Below, piece after piece: positions 1 through 8,009 of a DNA stretch of 36,451 nucleotides (its first letter is position 1; the number at the start of each line of letters is the position of its first letter). The position numbers and the translations under genes were made by a program. The DNA comes from a virus, in IMG/VR virus record IMGVR_UViG_3300017776_000060, positions 1 to 36,451 of that record. One strand, written 5' to 3'. The notes under the pieces are model-generated. The model saw only the letters and a program-made list of their open reading frames with translations. It had not been told where the DNA came from and made no database searches.

Positions 1-1417
1 AACTTGGATTTCCTCCTGATACATCTAAGGCAACTGTAGGATTAGCCCTCATCTCAACTGGTAAATAAAGCACCGCCCTTAATCTACCACTACCATTACC
101 AAAACCCTGAAGTATACTTGTACTACTAGATTCTTGATTGATTTGTTGATAATAACGCTTGCAAAGCTGAAGTTCGTCACCATATCCTTGGTGTTCAAAA
201 GCGGTGGCTTGAGATCCAACTTCCAACTGAACGCCTGTAAATTCAAATGTTGCACTGTTTGTAGTCCACCATGTTGATGTAAAGTCCTTAAATCTTGTTC
301 CACTTCCCCAAGATGCCCAAGTGTCATAATTAACACCGCTGCTCGTGTAGTTAGTTCCCATATAAGGAGAAATATTTACTCTAACTCCTTCTCCAGTATC
401 ATTATCTATTTGAAGATTAGAGTTGCCAGGAATTGTTTTTATTACTTTAGTCCAAGTATCAGCTGATAGAGTAAATGAAAATGGATAATTATATATTGTT
501 CCATCTGTTGTCATAAGACTTGCTTGATATGTCTGTCCAACTGATGATTTTACCCAAAAAGATAAAGTTATGTAACCTGTGCTTGATTTATAATTCCAAC
601 CACTCATTGAAATATTTTGTGCTTCTATTGGTTGTTGAGATACATAATATTGAACAGTAGCGGCCGTTGTATCACCGTTTGTAACATGATTAGAATATCT
701 AAAACCTTCCTCATATGGGCCACTATCACTTGATGTCAAGGCGTGTTGTGTAAATGTCATAGTCGCATCATGAGCATAACTATTAGACCATCTATCAATA
801 GTTGAATAACCACTAGTTGTAGATGACGTGCCACGTTGAGTCACTTGCATAGCTCCGTTGATGATTATATTTCTTCTTCCACCTATTTGTGTTCCATTAA
901 TATTAGCACAAGTGATTCCAATACCTGATGCTTCGATACCTGATTCTGATATTGTGACAGCACTTCCCACAACAGTCGCACCAGTTATATTAAGAGATGT
1001 GTGAACACCAACTACGTTAGCAGCGGGTACATTTGTTAGATTTAAGGCAGATATTGCTGGTAATGCACCACTCAGTTTTGATGCAGTGAGAGTTGATATT
1101 CTCGCATCAGCAACTGTTCCTGATGCGATGTTACTTCCATTTAAAGCAGTAAGGTTTGCACCACTAATTGCTGGCAATGTTCCAGTGACTTGTGCAGCAG
1201 GTAGTGCAGTTAAACTCGCACCCGATCCACTAAATGTAGTGGCAGTTGCTATTCCTGTGAAAAATATATCTCCATCTTCGCTTGCAGTTACACCTGTTCC
1301 AACTTTTAATGTTGATACAGTTGTAATTCCAGCAATATCCACTCCAGTGGGTGACAGTGTAACTGTCCCCACACCAGATAGGCTATTAATTTTATCGACT
1401 CTAATTTCTGACGCCAT
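1..1417 (-). CDS. Tail fibre-like protein, C-terminus cut by window edge
   Basis: The reading frame is open for 472 codons from an ATG at 1417 to the window edge, so the C-terminus is missing. The first ~170 residues are built from the short fibre modules shared by this cluster, including one GTGVTASEDGDIFFTGIAT unit followed by a GSGASLTALPAA segment. Near residue 175 the style changes to RRNIIINGAMQVTQRG...DRWSN, a start typical of phage fibre carbohydrate-binding-like beta-sandwich domains, and the rest is rich in aromatic and polar residues. I infer a virion adhesin. The start follows the repeated late-promoter/leader cassette at 1415-1453. The exact ligand and full length cannot be seen. 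Confidence 0.8.
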   Translation of the reverse strand, partial: MASEIRVDKINSLSGVGTVTLSPTGVDIAGITTVSTLKVGTGVTASEDGDIFFTGIATATTFSGSGASLTALPAAQVTGTLPAISGANLTALNGSNIASGTVADARISTLTASKLSGALPAISALNLTNVPAANVVGVHTSLNITGATVVGSAVTISESGIEASGIGITCANINGTQIGGRRNIIINGAMQVTQRGTSSTTSGYSTIDRWSNSYAHDATMTFTQHALTSSDSGPYEEGFRYSNHVTNGDTTAATVQYYVSQQPIEAQNISMSGWNYKSSTGYITLSFWVKSSVGQTYQASLMTTDGTIYNYPFSFTLSADTWTKVIKTIPGNSNLQIDNDTGEGVRVNISPYMGTNYTSSGVNYDTWASWGSGTRFKDFTSTWWTTNSATFEFTGVQLEVGSQATAFEHQGYGDELQLCKRYYQQINQESSSTSILQGFGNGSGRLRAVLYLPVEMRANPTVALDVSGGNPS

Positions 1418-1453
1418 TTGGGTTCACTTTCCCCCTAGTTTTAGTTATTTATC
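1415..1453 (-). repeat. Promoter/leader cassette copy 1
   Basis: Reads from a late box through GGGGGAAAGTGAACCCAAA to the ATG. The bases between GGGGGAAAG and ATG are identical to copy 2 and differ by one base from copy 3. Confidence 0.75.
1446..1453 (-). promoter_or_regulatory. Late promoter-like GATAAATA before the left-edge fibre
   Basis: GATAAATA on the minus strand, overlapping the stop of the S74 fibre and 29 bases before the next ATG. It is part of the repeated promoter/leader cassette. Confidence 0.6.
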
Positions 1454-2870
1454 AGGTAGCAATGCCTGCATTGTTTAGTCGAGTCTCAAGGACTTCAATT
1501 CTAGTCTGTGCCTCTTGTAATGTCTTTATTGCTTTCATATAAAGAATAGAGTACTTAACATTTTTTGTAGATGTTCCAGTTTCTACTCTTTCACCTTCTC
1601 CATTGATTTCTTTATCAGAAATATTTTCAATTAAACTTGGGCAAACTGTTTCTAATTCTTGTGCAACTACTCCAAGTAATTTAGTGTTAGAAGAATCTGA
1701 AATAAAATTAAAATTTCTTACTTTTATTGCTTTTAAATCGTCCCATTGTGAATTAGCATCTACAATATTTTCTTTCAGTTTTACGTCAGAAAGAGAACCA
1801 TAAGTATTAGTTCTGCTGTTAAAAGTACCATTACTTAAAATAGCTGCTTTTGACTGACTATCAGAAGTTGAATAAATATACAAAGCTTCTCTTGAAGCAG
1901 TAGCAGCATTAACTCTTATTTCTACTCCATAGCCAAGAGAAGCAGTATTAACAGCCTGCATTGCCCAACTAGTAGAGTTGCTGTTTTGTATGCAATGATG
2001 ATTAGTTTGAAGTCCAAGACTACCACCAGCATTAACATTAAATCTACCATTTTCATCAATCTTCATTCTAGTTGCATAAGAAGCAGAAGCGTCTCTAACT
2101 TCTAATCCATCATGAGTATCAATACCAAATCTATTCAATCCAAAATATCCAATCTGAGAATAAGTATGACCAGAAGTTGCGAATTGCATTCTAGAAGAAT
2201 CACTACCAAAAGATTCAACTTGCACTCCATATTGAGTAGTGGAAAATGCTTTTGTATTATTATGATATAGGTCTACGGATGAATTAGCATTACAAACAAT
2301 AGCATCTTCACTCGTATTTACTTTAGTTACAACTGCTCCAGAAGATATAAGATTTAAATTACCTGATGTACATTTAACATTTGCCAGAGAACTTCCATAA
2401 AAAAGTTCTAATTGATTACTACCCCCAAAGCGAAGTTTTTTATCATCAGCACCCAAATCTAAATTAGTTCCATCAAAAGTTAAGTTTGCTTCACCATTTA
2501 AGTTAACACCACTTCCACCAGTTATGACTCGATTATCTGCATTATTTGCTATGGTCGCTTGTGCTGGTAATGAAGTTAAGTTTGCACCACTAATCGCAGG
2601 CAATGTTCCAGTTATGTTTGCTGCTGGTAAGTTAGTTAAACTTGCACCTGATCCACTGAATGTGGTTGATGTGGTGACACCTGTTGCAAATATATCTCCA
2701 TCTGGGCTCACAGTAATTCCTGAGCCTACGATTACGTCTCCCGAACTATTAATTCTTACTCTCTCTGTGCTACTTGCATCGCTTGTATGAATCGTCAACA
2801 AATTATCACTACCGCTTCCAGTGGTGATACTATTAATACCAGATATACTTTTTGGATTTACTACAGTCAT
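1452..2870 (-). CDS. Tail fibre with C-terminal S74 intramolecular chaperone domain
   Basis: This 472-residue fibre begins with the shared modules (GSGITVSPDGDIFATGVTT, then GSGASLTNLPAANITGTLP). It continues with beta-rich segments containing LYHNNTKAFSTTQYGV-type repeats also present in the gene at 3655-5184. The last ~112 residues match the intramolecular chaperone of endosialidase family (peptidase S74): LSDVKLKEN, then KLLGVVAQELETVCPSLI, then a terminal coiled coil. In that family the chaperone trimerises the fibre and cuts itself off at a Ser, with a Lys five residues later; Ser361 and Lys366 fit. The mature fibre would then end near residue 360. Host-receptor binding is inferred. Confidence 0.85.
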   Translation of the reverse strand: MTVVNPKSISGINSITTGSGSDNLLTIHTSDASSTERVRINSSGDVIVGSGITVSPDGDIFATGVTTSTTFSGSGASLTNLPAANITGTLPAISGANLTSLPAQATIANNADNRVITGGSGVNLNGEANLTFDGTNLDLGADDKKLRFGGSNQLELFYGSSLANVKCTSGNLNLISSGAVVTKVNTSEDAIVCNANSSVDLYHNNTKAFSTTQYGVQVESFGSDSSRMQFATSGHTYSQIGYFGLNRFGIDTHDGLEVRDASASYATRMKIDENGRFNVNAGGSLGLQTNHHCIQNSNSTSWAMQAVNTASLGYGVEIRVNAATASREALYIYSTSDSQSKAAILSNGTFNSRTNTYGSLSDVKLKENIVDANSQWDDLKAIKVRNFNFISDSSNTKLLGVVAQELETVCPSLIENISDKEINGEGERVETGTSTKNVKYSILYMKAIKTLQEAQTRIEVLETRLNNAGIAT

Positions 2871-2907
2871 TTGGGTTCACTTTCCCCCTATTGTTTTACT
2901 ATTTAGA
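2868..2907 (-). repeat. Promoter/leader cassette copy 2
   Basis: TCTAAATA (2907-2900), a T/A-rich spacer, then GGGGGAAAGTGAACCCAAA and the ATG of the S74 fibre. The late box overlaps the stop of the 225-residue gene. Confidence 0.75.
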
Positions 2908-3580
2908 CTACAACGTAGTTGCCGTCAACGGTCAAAGTTCCAGCGATTGATACTGGGCCTGCCATCATACCTCGGAAACTGGTTCCGATGTAATGAACTC
3001 CTGTCAGTTCACTATCATGTATGACCATTCCGTTTGCAACGTATAATCCTTTGAATGAGTTACCGATACCAGTGAGATCAGGATCATCAACTGTTGATGT
3101 GTTAATACCTACAGGTGTGTTTGTGACAATACCAGCAGTTTCAGATACAAATTTACCAGCAGATACTCCTGTTAATAATGCACCACTACCACGAATACTC
3201 GTAGCACTAATAATACCTGACATGATAATGGTTCCAATACCACTATACTCACCAAAATTACCGTTTAACTTCTCAGCAGTAACTGTACCATCAGCAGGCG
3301 TAGGGATACTTACCGAAGCACCTAACGCAATGATGAAGATTTGTGCGTCAGCTGTCGGTGGATTTGAAAAAGTTATTTGATCGTTGACTACTGTAAATGA
3401 TGTTACAGCTTCTTGTATGACACCACCTAATGACACTAAAAGTGCATTGGCAGTTCCTGGCTTAAATGACTTACCACCAGTTGTTAAATTAAAAGTCGTT
3501 TTCGTTCCATTAAACTGGGATTGTAGATCGTCCAGTTTAATAAAATTACCCGATGTTAATTGTCTTCCTATATAAGGCAT
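2903..3580 (-). CDS. Virion structural protein, fibre-associated (225 aa)
   Basis: The 225-residue protein opens MPYIGRQLTSGNF, and its first ~100 residues (FNGTKTTFNL...ALLVSLGGVIQEAVTSFTV...ITFSNPPTADAQIFIIALG) form a beta-rich head seen in many cyanophage fibre-associated proteins. The second half carries short Gly/Thr/Ser modules and ends GPVSIAGTLTVDGNYVVV. It lies inside the fibre gene run and starts behind one copy of the repeated promoter/leader cassette. I infer a short fibre or fibre connector. No catalytic motif is visible. Confidence 0.7.
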   Translation of the reverse strand: MPYIGRQLTSGNFIKLDDLQSQFNGTKTTFNLTTGGKSFKPGTANALLVSLGGVIQEAVTSFTVVNDQITFSNPPTADAQIFIIALGASVSIPTPADGTVTAEKLNGNFGEYSGIGTIIMSGIISATSIRGSGALLTGVSAGKFVSETAGIVTNTPVGINTSTVDDPDLTGIGNSFKGLYVANGMVIHDSELTGVHYIGTSFRGMMAGPVSIAGTLTVDGNYVVV

Positions 3581-3615
3581 TTGGGTTCACTCTCCCCCTT
3601 TTTTTAGTATTTATG
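3578..3615 (-). repeat. Promoter/leader cassette copy 3
   Basis: CATAAATA (3615-3608), then GGGGGAGAGTGAACCCAAA and the ATG of the 225-residue gene: one change from copies 1 and 2 in the leader. Confidence 0.75.
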
Positions 3616-3654
3616 AAAAGACTTAGTTGTCAATTATCCTTCTAATTAATGGCA

Positions 3655-5184
3655 TTAATCCACTGCTATATTTGCAGTAATATCAAAAGTAACTCTAACT
3701 TTAGCGTGTGCGCCAGAGTTGTTTTGTACTGTTACTCCTAGAGTTGCAGCACTTACATTGAAAGATGCATTACTAAGATGGTTAATACTAAATATTTCAC
3801 TTCCAAGATTTGCAGTTGAATTACCTCTAGCCATAAAAGAAAACATTTTTGTTGTCGTAATACTAGTATTTCCATTGTGCATTACAGTTACGGTTACAGT
3901 TCCACCACCAACACAATCTGGAACTGTTGCTGTACAGGTTGCTGTGTTTCCTACCCCTTGTTCAAAAACTTGTTTAAGATTAACTCCATTGCTACCATAC
4001 TTCATCTTAACTGCTTCTACAGTTTGCATTCCTGTTGAAGTTGTCTGAGCTTTTAGAGAGTTATCATAATACAGCTGTACTGCTCCGTTAGCACCACAAT
4101 ATATTGCATTTTCATCATTAGTTTTTAAAGAAATATGTGTTGCACCTGTGGTTCTTATTGCAAGATTACCTGTTGCATTATCAATATATGAGTCTGTGCC
4201 GTTATGGTAAAGTTTTAAATCCTGGCTACTTCCAAGTTCTATTTTGTTACTATCATCTCCATAAAGACTACCTACAAATTGAGCACCACCTGACTGTACA
4301 TAGAACTTATTAGAACCAGCAACTCTGAAATATAATTGTTGACCACTGGCTATGTCACAATAGTTTGTTCCTCCAGAATGATAAATTTTTAGATCCTCGC
4401 CATCACCGAAGCGGATCTCATCACTATCGCCTAATAGTAGATTACCTGTGCTATATAAAGTCGCTGTTCCAACAGTTAAATGTCCTGTAACGGTAACGCC
4501 AGCGCTGGTTGTCTCAAATTTCTTTGAATCATTATGGTACAGCTCTACGGCTCCATCAGCTATAGCTTTAATACTATCTTCACCACCTTTAGCTTGTAAT
4601 ATAATTTGTTCTGAAGTTGAACTACTATCATTTTTAATTACAATATTTCCTGTAGTGTTTTCTATATCTGCATTTGAATCAGTATGTTTTACTCTTAACT
4701 TATCAGTACCAAAAACTATTCGGTCATTAGCAGCCATAAGGATATCATTACTATTACTTGCTAAATCGCCTCCCAGCTGTGGTGAAGTGTCAGAAACTAA
4801 ATCAGTATTAACTGTTTGGAATGTTGAGTCTCCTCTAAGGAATGTAGAGGAACTAGCAGTTCCTGATCCTAATCTTGCTGTTGGAACTGTACCTGATCCT
4901 ATATTTGATGCGTTTAGAGCAGTTAGTCCTGATCCATTACCAGTGGCGATGCCTGTGAAGAATACATCACCATCTTTACTTAAAGTTATACCACTACCAA
5001 CTACAATACCGTTTCGAGCAGTAATCAGACCAACTGCATCTACGTTTGTTACGTCTTCATAAGTTAATGTACCACCAATCGAAACAGTTCCACCAACAGC
5101 GAGTGTGTTCGTGACTGTAAGAACACCAACAGTAACGTCTGTGGTGTTCTTTATTACTTGTCCTGTGACTTTGGTGAGTGCCAT
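3655..5184 (-). CDS. Modular tail fibre protein (509 aa)
   Basis: The N-terminus (MALTKVTGQVIKNTTDVTVG...) and GSGITLSKDGDVFFTGIAT followed by SGLTALNASNIGSGTVPTA are typical of marine T4-like phage fibres. The middle holds at least four copies of a degenerate LYHN unit of about 25-60 residues (for example VELYHNDSKKFETTSAGVTV and LKLYHNGTDSYIDNATGNL). The last ~105 residues form a distinct domain with Cys pairs (NTATCTATVPDCVGGGTVTV) and a C-terminal beta-sandwich pattern ending VRVTFDITANIAVD. I infer that this tip contacts the host or another fibre. A late-promoter-like motif at 5200-5207 precedes the gene. Confidence 0.75.
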   Translation of the reverse strand: MALTKVTGQVIKNTTDVTVGVLTVTNTLAVGGTVSIGGTLTYEDVTNVDAVGLITARNGIVVGSGITLSKDGDVFFTGIATGNGSGLTALNASNIGSGTVPTARLGSGTASSSTFLRGDSTFQTVNTDLVSDTSPQLGGDLASNSNDILMAANDRIVFGTDKLRVKHTDSNADIENTTGNIVIKNDSSSTSEQIILQAKGGEDSIKAIADGAVELYHNDSKKFETTSAGVTVTGHLTVGTATLYSTGNLLLGDSDEIRFGDGEDLKIYHSGGTNYCDIASGQQLYFRVAGSNKFYVQSGGAQFVGSLYGDDSNKIELGSSQDLKLYHNGTDSYIDNATGNLAIRTTGATHISLKTNDENAIYCGANGAVQLYYDNSLKAQTTSTGMQTVEAVKMKYGSNGVNLKQVFEQGVGNTATCTATVPDCVGGGTVTVTVMHNGNTSITTTKMFSFMARGNSTANLGSEIFSINHLSNASFNVSAATLGVTVQNNSGAHAKVRVTFDITANIAVD

Positions 5185-5199
5185 TTATCTCTTTTTAGT

Positions 5200-5207
5200 T
5201 ATTTATT
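5200..5207 (-). promoter_or_regulatory. Late promoter-like AATAAATA
   Basis: AATAAATA on the minus strand 16 bases before the ATG of the 509-residue fibre, overlapping the stop of the coiled-coil gene. Confidence 0.5.
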
Positions 5208-5406
5208 CAACAACCTCTGGTTCTGGGGTTGCTTCTGGAGTTGTCTCCTCTTCTTTTGGTAAAGTCACACCGATTTCGGTAAGATACTCAATTGCACCTG
5301 TGACTTTCATTAATAAATTTTTCTTTTTTTCAATCTCATTCGAGAGTGCAACTTGCTGATCAGCAAGTGATTTAAGATGAGTTGAATGATCGATTCCTTC
5401 AGCCAT
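5203..5406 (-). CDS. Small acidic coiled-coil protein (67 aa)
   Basis: The first ~45 residues (HLKSLADQQVALSNEIEKKKNLLMKVTGAIEYL) have a heptad pattern and look alpha-helical. The tail (PKEEETTPEATPEPEVVE) is a flexible, acidic Pro/Glu stretch. I do not recognise a named family, though small proteins of this kind occur among cyanophage fibre genes. It could be a fibre chaperone or connector; that is inference from position only. It is preceded by a perfect sigma70 consensus promoter, unlike its late-promoter neighbours, so it may be expressed at a different time. Confidence 0.65.
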   Translation of the reverse strand: MAEGIDHSTHLKSLADQQVALSNEIEKKKNLLMKVTGAIEYLTEIGVTLPKEEETTPEATPEPEVVE

Positions 5407-5429
5407 AATTAAAAAATACTTTTGTCTCT

Positions 5430-5458
5430 ATTATATATCATAGTTTTGATGATGTCAA
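5430..5458 (-). promoter_or_regulatory. Perfect sigma70 consensus promoter inside the fibre cluster
   Basis: On the minus strand TTGACA (5458-5453), exactly 17 bases, TATAAT (5435-5430). Both hexamers are exact. It lies in the 52-base gap before the coiled-coil gene (5406) and would start transcription near 5423. Confidence 0.8.
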
Positions 5459-5701
5459 TTAGGTAGCAATACCAACGACACCTTCAGAGAGTGCAGCTTC
5501 AATTATCGCTGTACTTCCGACTGCTGTGATCGCTTCCCCTTTATTGATCTTAAATTGAGTGTAAGCGTTTGTAATTTCTATAATGGCAGCGTTCGCACGA
5601 TTTTGGATTGCATTTGTGATCCATTCATTTTGATCAACCATCACGGTTTGGAGAGCTTTATATTCTCCTGTGGTAATACCAACTGTGTAACTCGTATGCA
5701 T
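5459..5701 (-). CDS. Small virion-associated protein (80 aa), unknown role
   Basis: The protein starts MHTSYTVGITTGEYKALQTV and includes QNEWITNAIQNRANAAIIEI, an amphipathic helix, before ending in a hydrophobic Gly/Ala stretch. It resembles small conserved proteins in the fibre region of marine T4-like phages, but I cannot give a function. A GATAAATA motif at 5726-5733 lies about 25 bases upstream of its ATG. Its stop codon lies one base from the -35 box of the sigma70-type promoter that follows. Confidence 0.65.
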   Translation of the reverse strand: MHTSYTVGITTGEYKALQTVMVDQNEWITNAIQNRANAAIIEITNAYTQFKINKGEAITAVGSTAIIEAALSEGVVGIAT

Positions 5702-5725
5702 TTTCTTAAATTATTTGTACTGTGT

Positions 5726-5733
5726 TATTTATC
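5726..5733 (-). promoter_or_regulatory. Late promoter-like GATAAATA
   Basis: GATAAATA on the minus strand, 24 bases before the ATG of the 80-residue gene and just after the stop of the C1q-like fibre. Confidence 0.6.
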
Positions 5734-5736
5734 CTA

Positions 5737-7671
5737 TTAAGCAACAAGCCATCCATAAAAATAGCAATGCGCTCCATAGTATTGGAAATCAGCTCCGTTT
5801 GCTTGTAACACCACAGATACATAATCGTTTGCATTCAAATAGTGAAAATGTGATATGAAGTAACCTGTGTCACCATCCGAAGCATTTTGATAATGTTGAA
5901 TGGTATTAGATTCTTGTTGGGCAGCTCCATTTATTCTTATTCCACCAGATATGTAATGAGGGCTGGAAGTGTCCATAGATGCATGTTTAGTGTAAAGATT
6001 ACAACCAAACCAATAATAACCAGTGGTAGATGCAGTGAATCTGTAATTGCTGGTGTTATAATCGGAACTTGAAATAACAGCAGTGGCAAGAGCAAGAGCT
6101 GGTGATTGTCCGTTACTTATTGTAGTCCAACTGGAAGTGCCGTGATAACCAAATTTTGGTTGATTTGGTTTTGTTACATGTCCACTTGAGTTGATGCGAA
6201 ATCTTTCTGTTCCATTAGATGTTGTATTATTAGATGCAGTATAAAAACTAATTTGTGTTGCAGCGTTTAATATTGAACTACCGCCACCGAAGGAAAGTTG
6301 GTTAGTAGAGGAATCACTATAAGCACGAACTATTCCTATTGGTTCTTCTGCATTTGTGTAATGAACAGAAGCTATTCTTTGATCTTTGGCAGTATTATTT
6401 GTTCTTGCCTGTGAAGGATTACCAGAGTTACTATCAGCACCAAAAATTATACTGAGACCGTTACATGCTACATCAAGACCACCATTAGTAGCTTTTTGAG
6501 TTGCAACCGCACCAGAGCCATGTAACACTGTACCTGCTGATGTGATGCGAAGTCTTTCTGTATTATTTGTTCCAAATAATAAATCTGTATTTTCTCTATT
6601 CCAAAGATATGCTGTTCCATTATTACTTGCTATCATTTCATATCCATCATTACCAGTAACTCCCAAGTCACTGTCACAAAGTTTAATTCTTGCACCATCA
6701 GTCGCAGCAATCATAAGTGCTTTACCAGCAGTAACTGCAGCAGTAGTGGTTCCTAATAGTAAATGGCCACTTGAGTTGACACGAAGTTGTTCACTACCAC
6801 CAGCATAAAAACGCATAAAATTATTAGCATGGTCATACTGCACAAGCCCTACATATTCAGCAGCACCACTTGTACCATCAGAAAAGAAAATACTTCCAGT
6901 ATCTGATGTTCCACTTCTAATTGTCATTCCAGTGCCTCCACTGGTTGCAATCGTTAAATCATCACCATTTGTATGACCTTCTGTAGTGGTTCCTAAAAGT
7001 AATCTACCACTTGAGTCGATGCGAAGTCTTTCAGAAAATGTACCATCTTTTCTAACATGTACTGAAAAGATGGCAGTTCTGTTTGCACCTGTAGAGAAAT
7101 CTTCCTCTGAAGTCGCCTTTAATTGAACTCCCGATACACCATTAGCGGGAGCCATATCAAGAGTTGCATCCTGTGATGATGCAGCAGTAGAATTTTGTAT
7201 TCTTAAATTTGCAGCAGTAGTGTGTTTAGAAATCACACCATCTGAATCATCTATACGAAGTCTCTCAGTACCAGCAACTTCAAATGAAATATTATCAGTA
7301 GATGGGAATCTTATTTTTGTATTTGTGTCTCCAGTATGAACAATCGTATCAGCAATATCTACATCACCTGTAAAAGTTCCTGTGGTTCCCGATACAGCAC
7401 CACTAAATGTTCCAGTGGTTCCTGATACAGCACCACTACTTACTAAAGATCCTGTGGTTGTAACACCTGTTGCAAATACATCACCATCTGAACTTACAGT
7501 AACACCTGATCCAACCTTAAGAGTGGTTACTGTAGAAACACCTGTTGCAAATATATCTCCATCAGAACTAAGAGTGACACCAGATCCTACATGTAATGTA
7601 GCAACTGTAGTGACACCAGCAAATTGAATTCCAGTGCTAACACCAATACTTCCAATTTTGGTCAGTGACAT
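5737..7671 (-). CDS. Modular tail fibre with C1q/TNF-like C-terminal domain
   Basis: The 644-residue protein has two N-terminal DGD modules (GSGVTLSSDGDIFATGVST and GSGVTVSSDGDVFATGVTT), then an AVSGTTGTFSG duplication. At least five ERLRI-SSG units at intervals of roughly 55-100 residues follow (ERLRIDSSGRLLLGTTTEG, EQLRVNSSGHLLLGTTTAA, ERLRITSAG, ERFRINSSGHV). The last ~140 residues have the pattern of a C1q/TNF jelly roll: YRFTASTTGYYWFGCNLYTK, then ISGGIRINGA, then YLNANDYVSVVLQA, ending YFYGWLVA. That fold is common at receptor-binding tips. It starts one base after the stop of the 109-residue gene upstream, so the two are co-transcribed. Confidence 0.78.
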   Translation of the reverse strand: MSLTKIGSIGVSTGIQFAGVTTVATLHVGSGVTLSSDGDIFATGVSTVTTLKVGSGVTVSSDGDVFATGVTTTGSLVSSGAVSGTTGTFSGAVSGTTGTFTGDVDIADTIVHTGDTNTKIRFPSTDNISFEVAGTERLRIDDSDGVISKHTTAANLRIQNSTAASSQDATLDMAPANGVSGVQLKATSEEDFSTGANRTAIFSVHVRKDGTFSERLRIDSSGRLLLGTTTEGHTNGDDLTIATSGGTGMTIRSGTSDTGSIFFSDGTSGAAEYVGLVQYDHANNFMRFYAGGSEQLRVNSSGHLLLGTTTAAVTAGKALMIAATDGARIKLCDSDLGVTGNDGYEMIASNNGTAYLWNRENTDLLFGTNNTERLRITSAGTVLHGSGAVATQKATNGGLDVACNGLSIIFGADSNSGNPSQARTNNTAKDQRIASVHYTNAEEPIGIVRAYSDSSTNQLSFGGGSSILNAATQISFYTASNNTTSNGTERFRINSSGHVTKPNQPKFGYHGTSSWTTISNGQSPALALATAVISSSDYNTSNYRFTASTTGYYWFGCNLYTKHASMDTSSPHYISGGIRINGAAQQESNTIQHYQNASDGDTGYFISHFHYLNANDYVSVVLQANGADFQYYGAHCYFYGWLVA

Positions 7672-7672
7672 C

Positions 7673-8002
7673 TTATGTAATCTCCATGATTGTCAAAGTA
7701 GCATCAACACTATTATTTGTATCACTATCTACTGTTACAGTATCTGTTGTTTCTAATACAACCTTATTTCCACCCATAAATTCAAGTGATGATCCTTGTG
7801 GAATCGGAGCATTCTTAAGTAACTTGACATCTTCAGTTGTGCCTGCACGAGTAATTCCAACTCCTACATTAACACCAGATCCAGATGTATTTGCAAGTGT
7901 AATACCAATCACAACAGTCGTTGTTGCGGCAGGAGCAGTGTATATTCCAACTGTGGTCACTCCCACATTTGCTTTTGTTTTTAATTTAAAGGTGTTTGCC
8001 AT
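7673..8002 (-). CDS. Small beta-rich virion protein (109 aa)
   Basis: The whole chain alternates short beta strands: FKLKTKANVGVTTVGIYTAP, TTVVIGITLANTSGSGVNVG, then SLEFMGGNKVVLETTDTVTV, ending SVDATLTIMEIT. This resembles small phage beta-sandwich proteins found beside fibre or neck genes in many marine myoviruses. The spacing to both neighbours is 7 bases or less, indicating one operon with the fibres. Its role is inferred to be structural; no enzyme motif is present. Confidence 0.65.
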   Translation of the reverse strand: MANTFKLKTKANVGVTTVGIYTAPAATTTVVIGITLANTSGSGVNVGVGITRAGTTEDVKLLKNAPIPQGSSLEFMGGNKVVLETTDTVTVDSDTNNSVDATLTIMEIT

Positions 8003-8009
8003 TTTGTGA

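Noticed and set aside
1086-1478. Plus-strand open frames opposite the fibre genes (also many others such as 2524-2790, 4448-5062, 9955-10434)
   Set aside because: They run antisense to well-supported fibre genes and their residues (Pro/Val/Thr-rich) mirror the fibre repeats; no promoter or ribosome site supports them.
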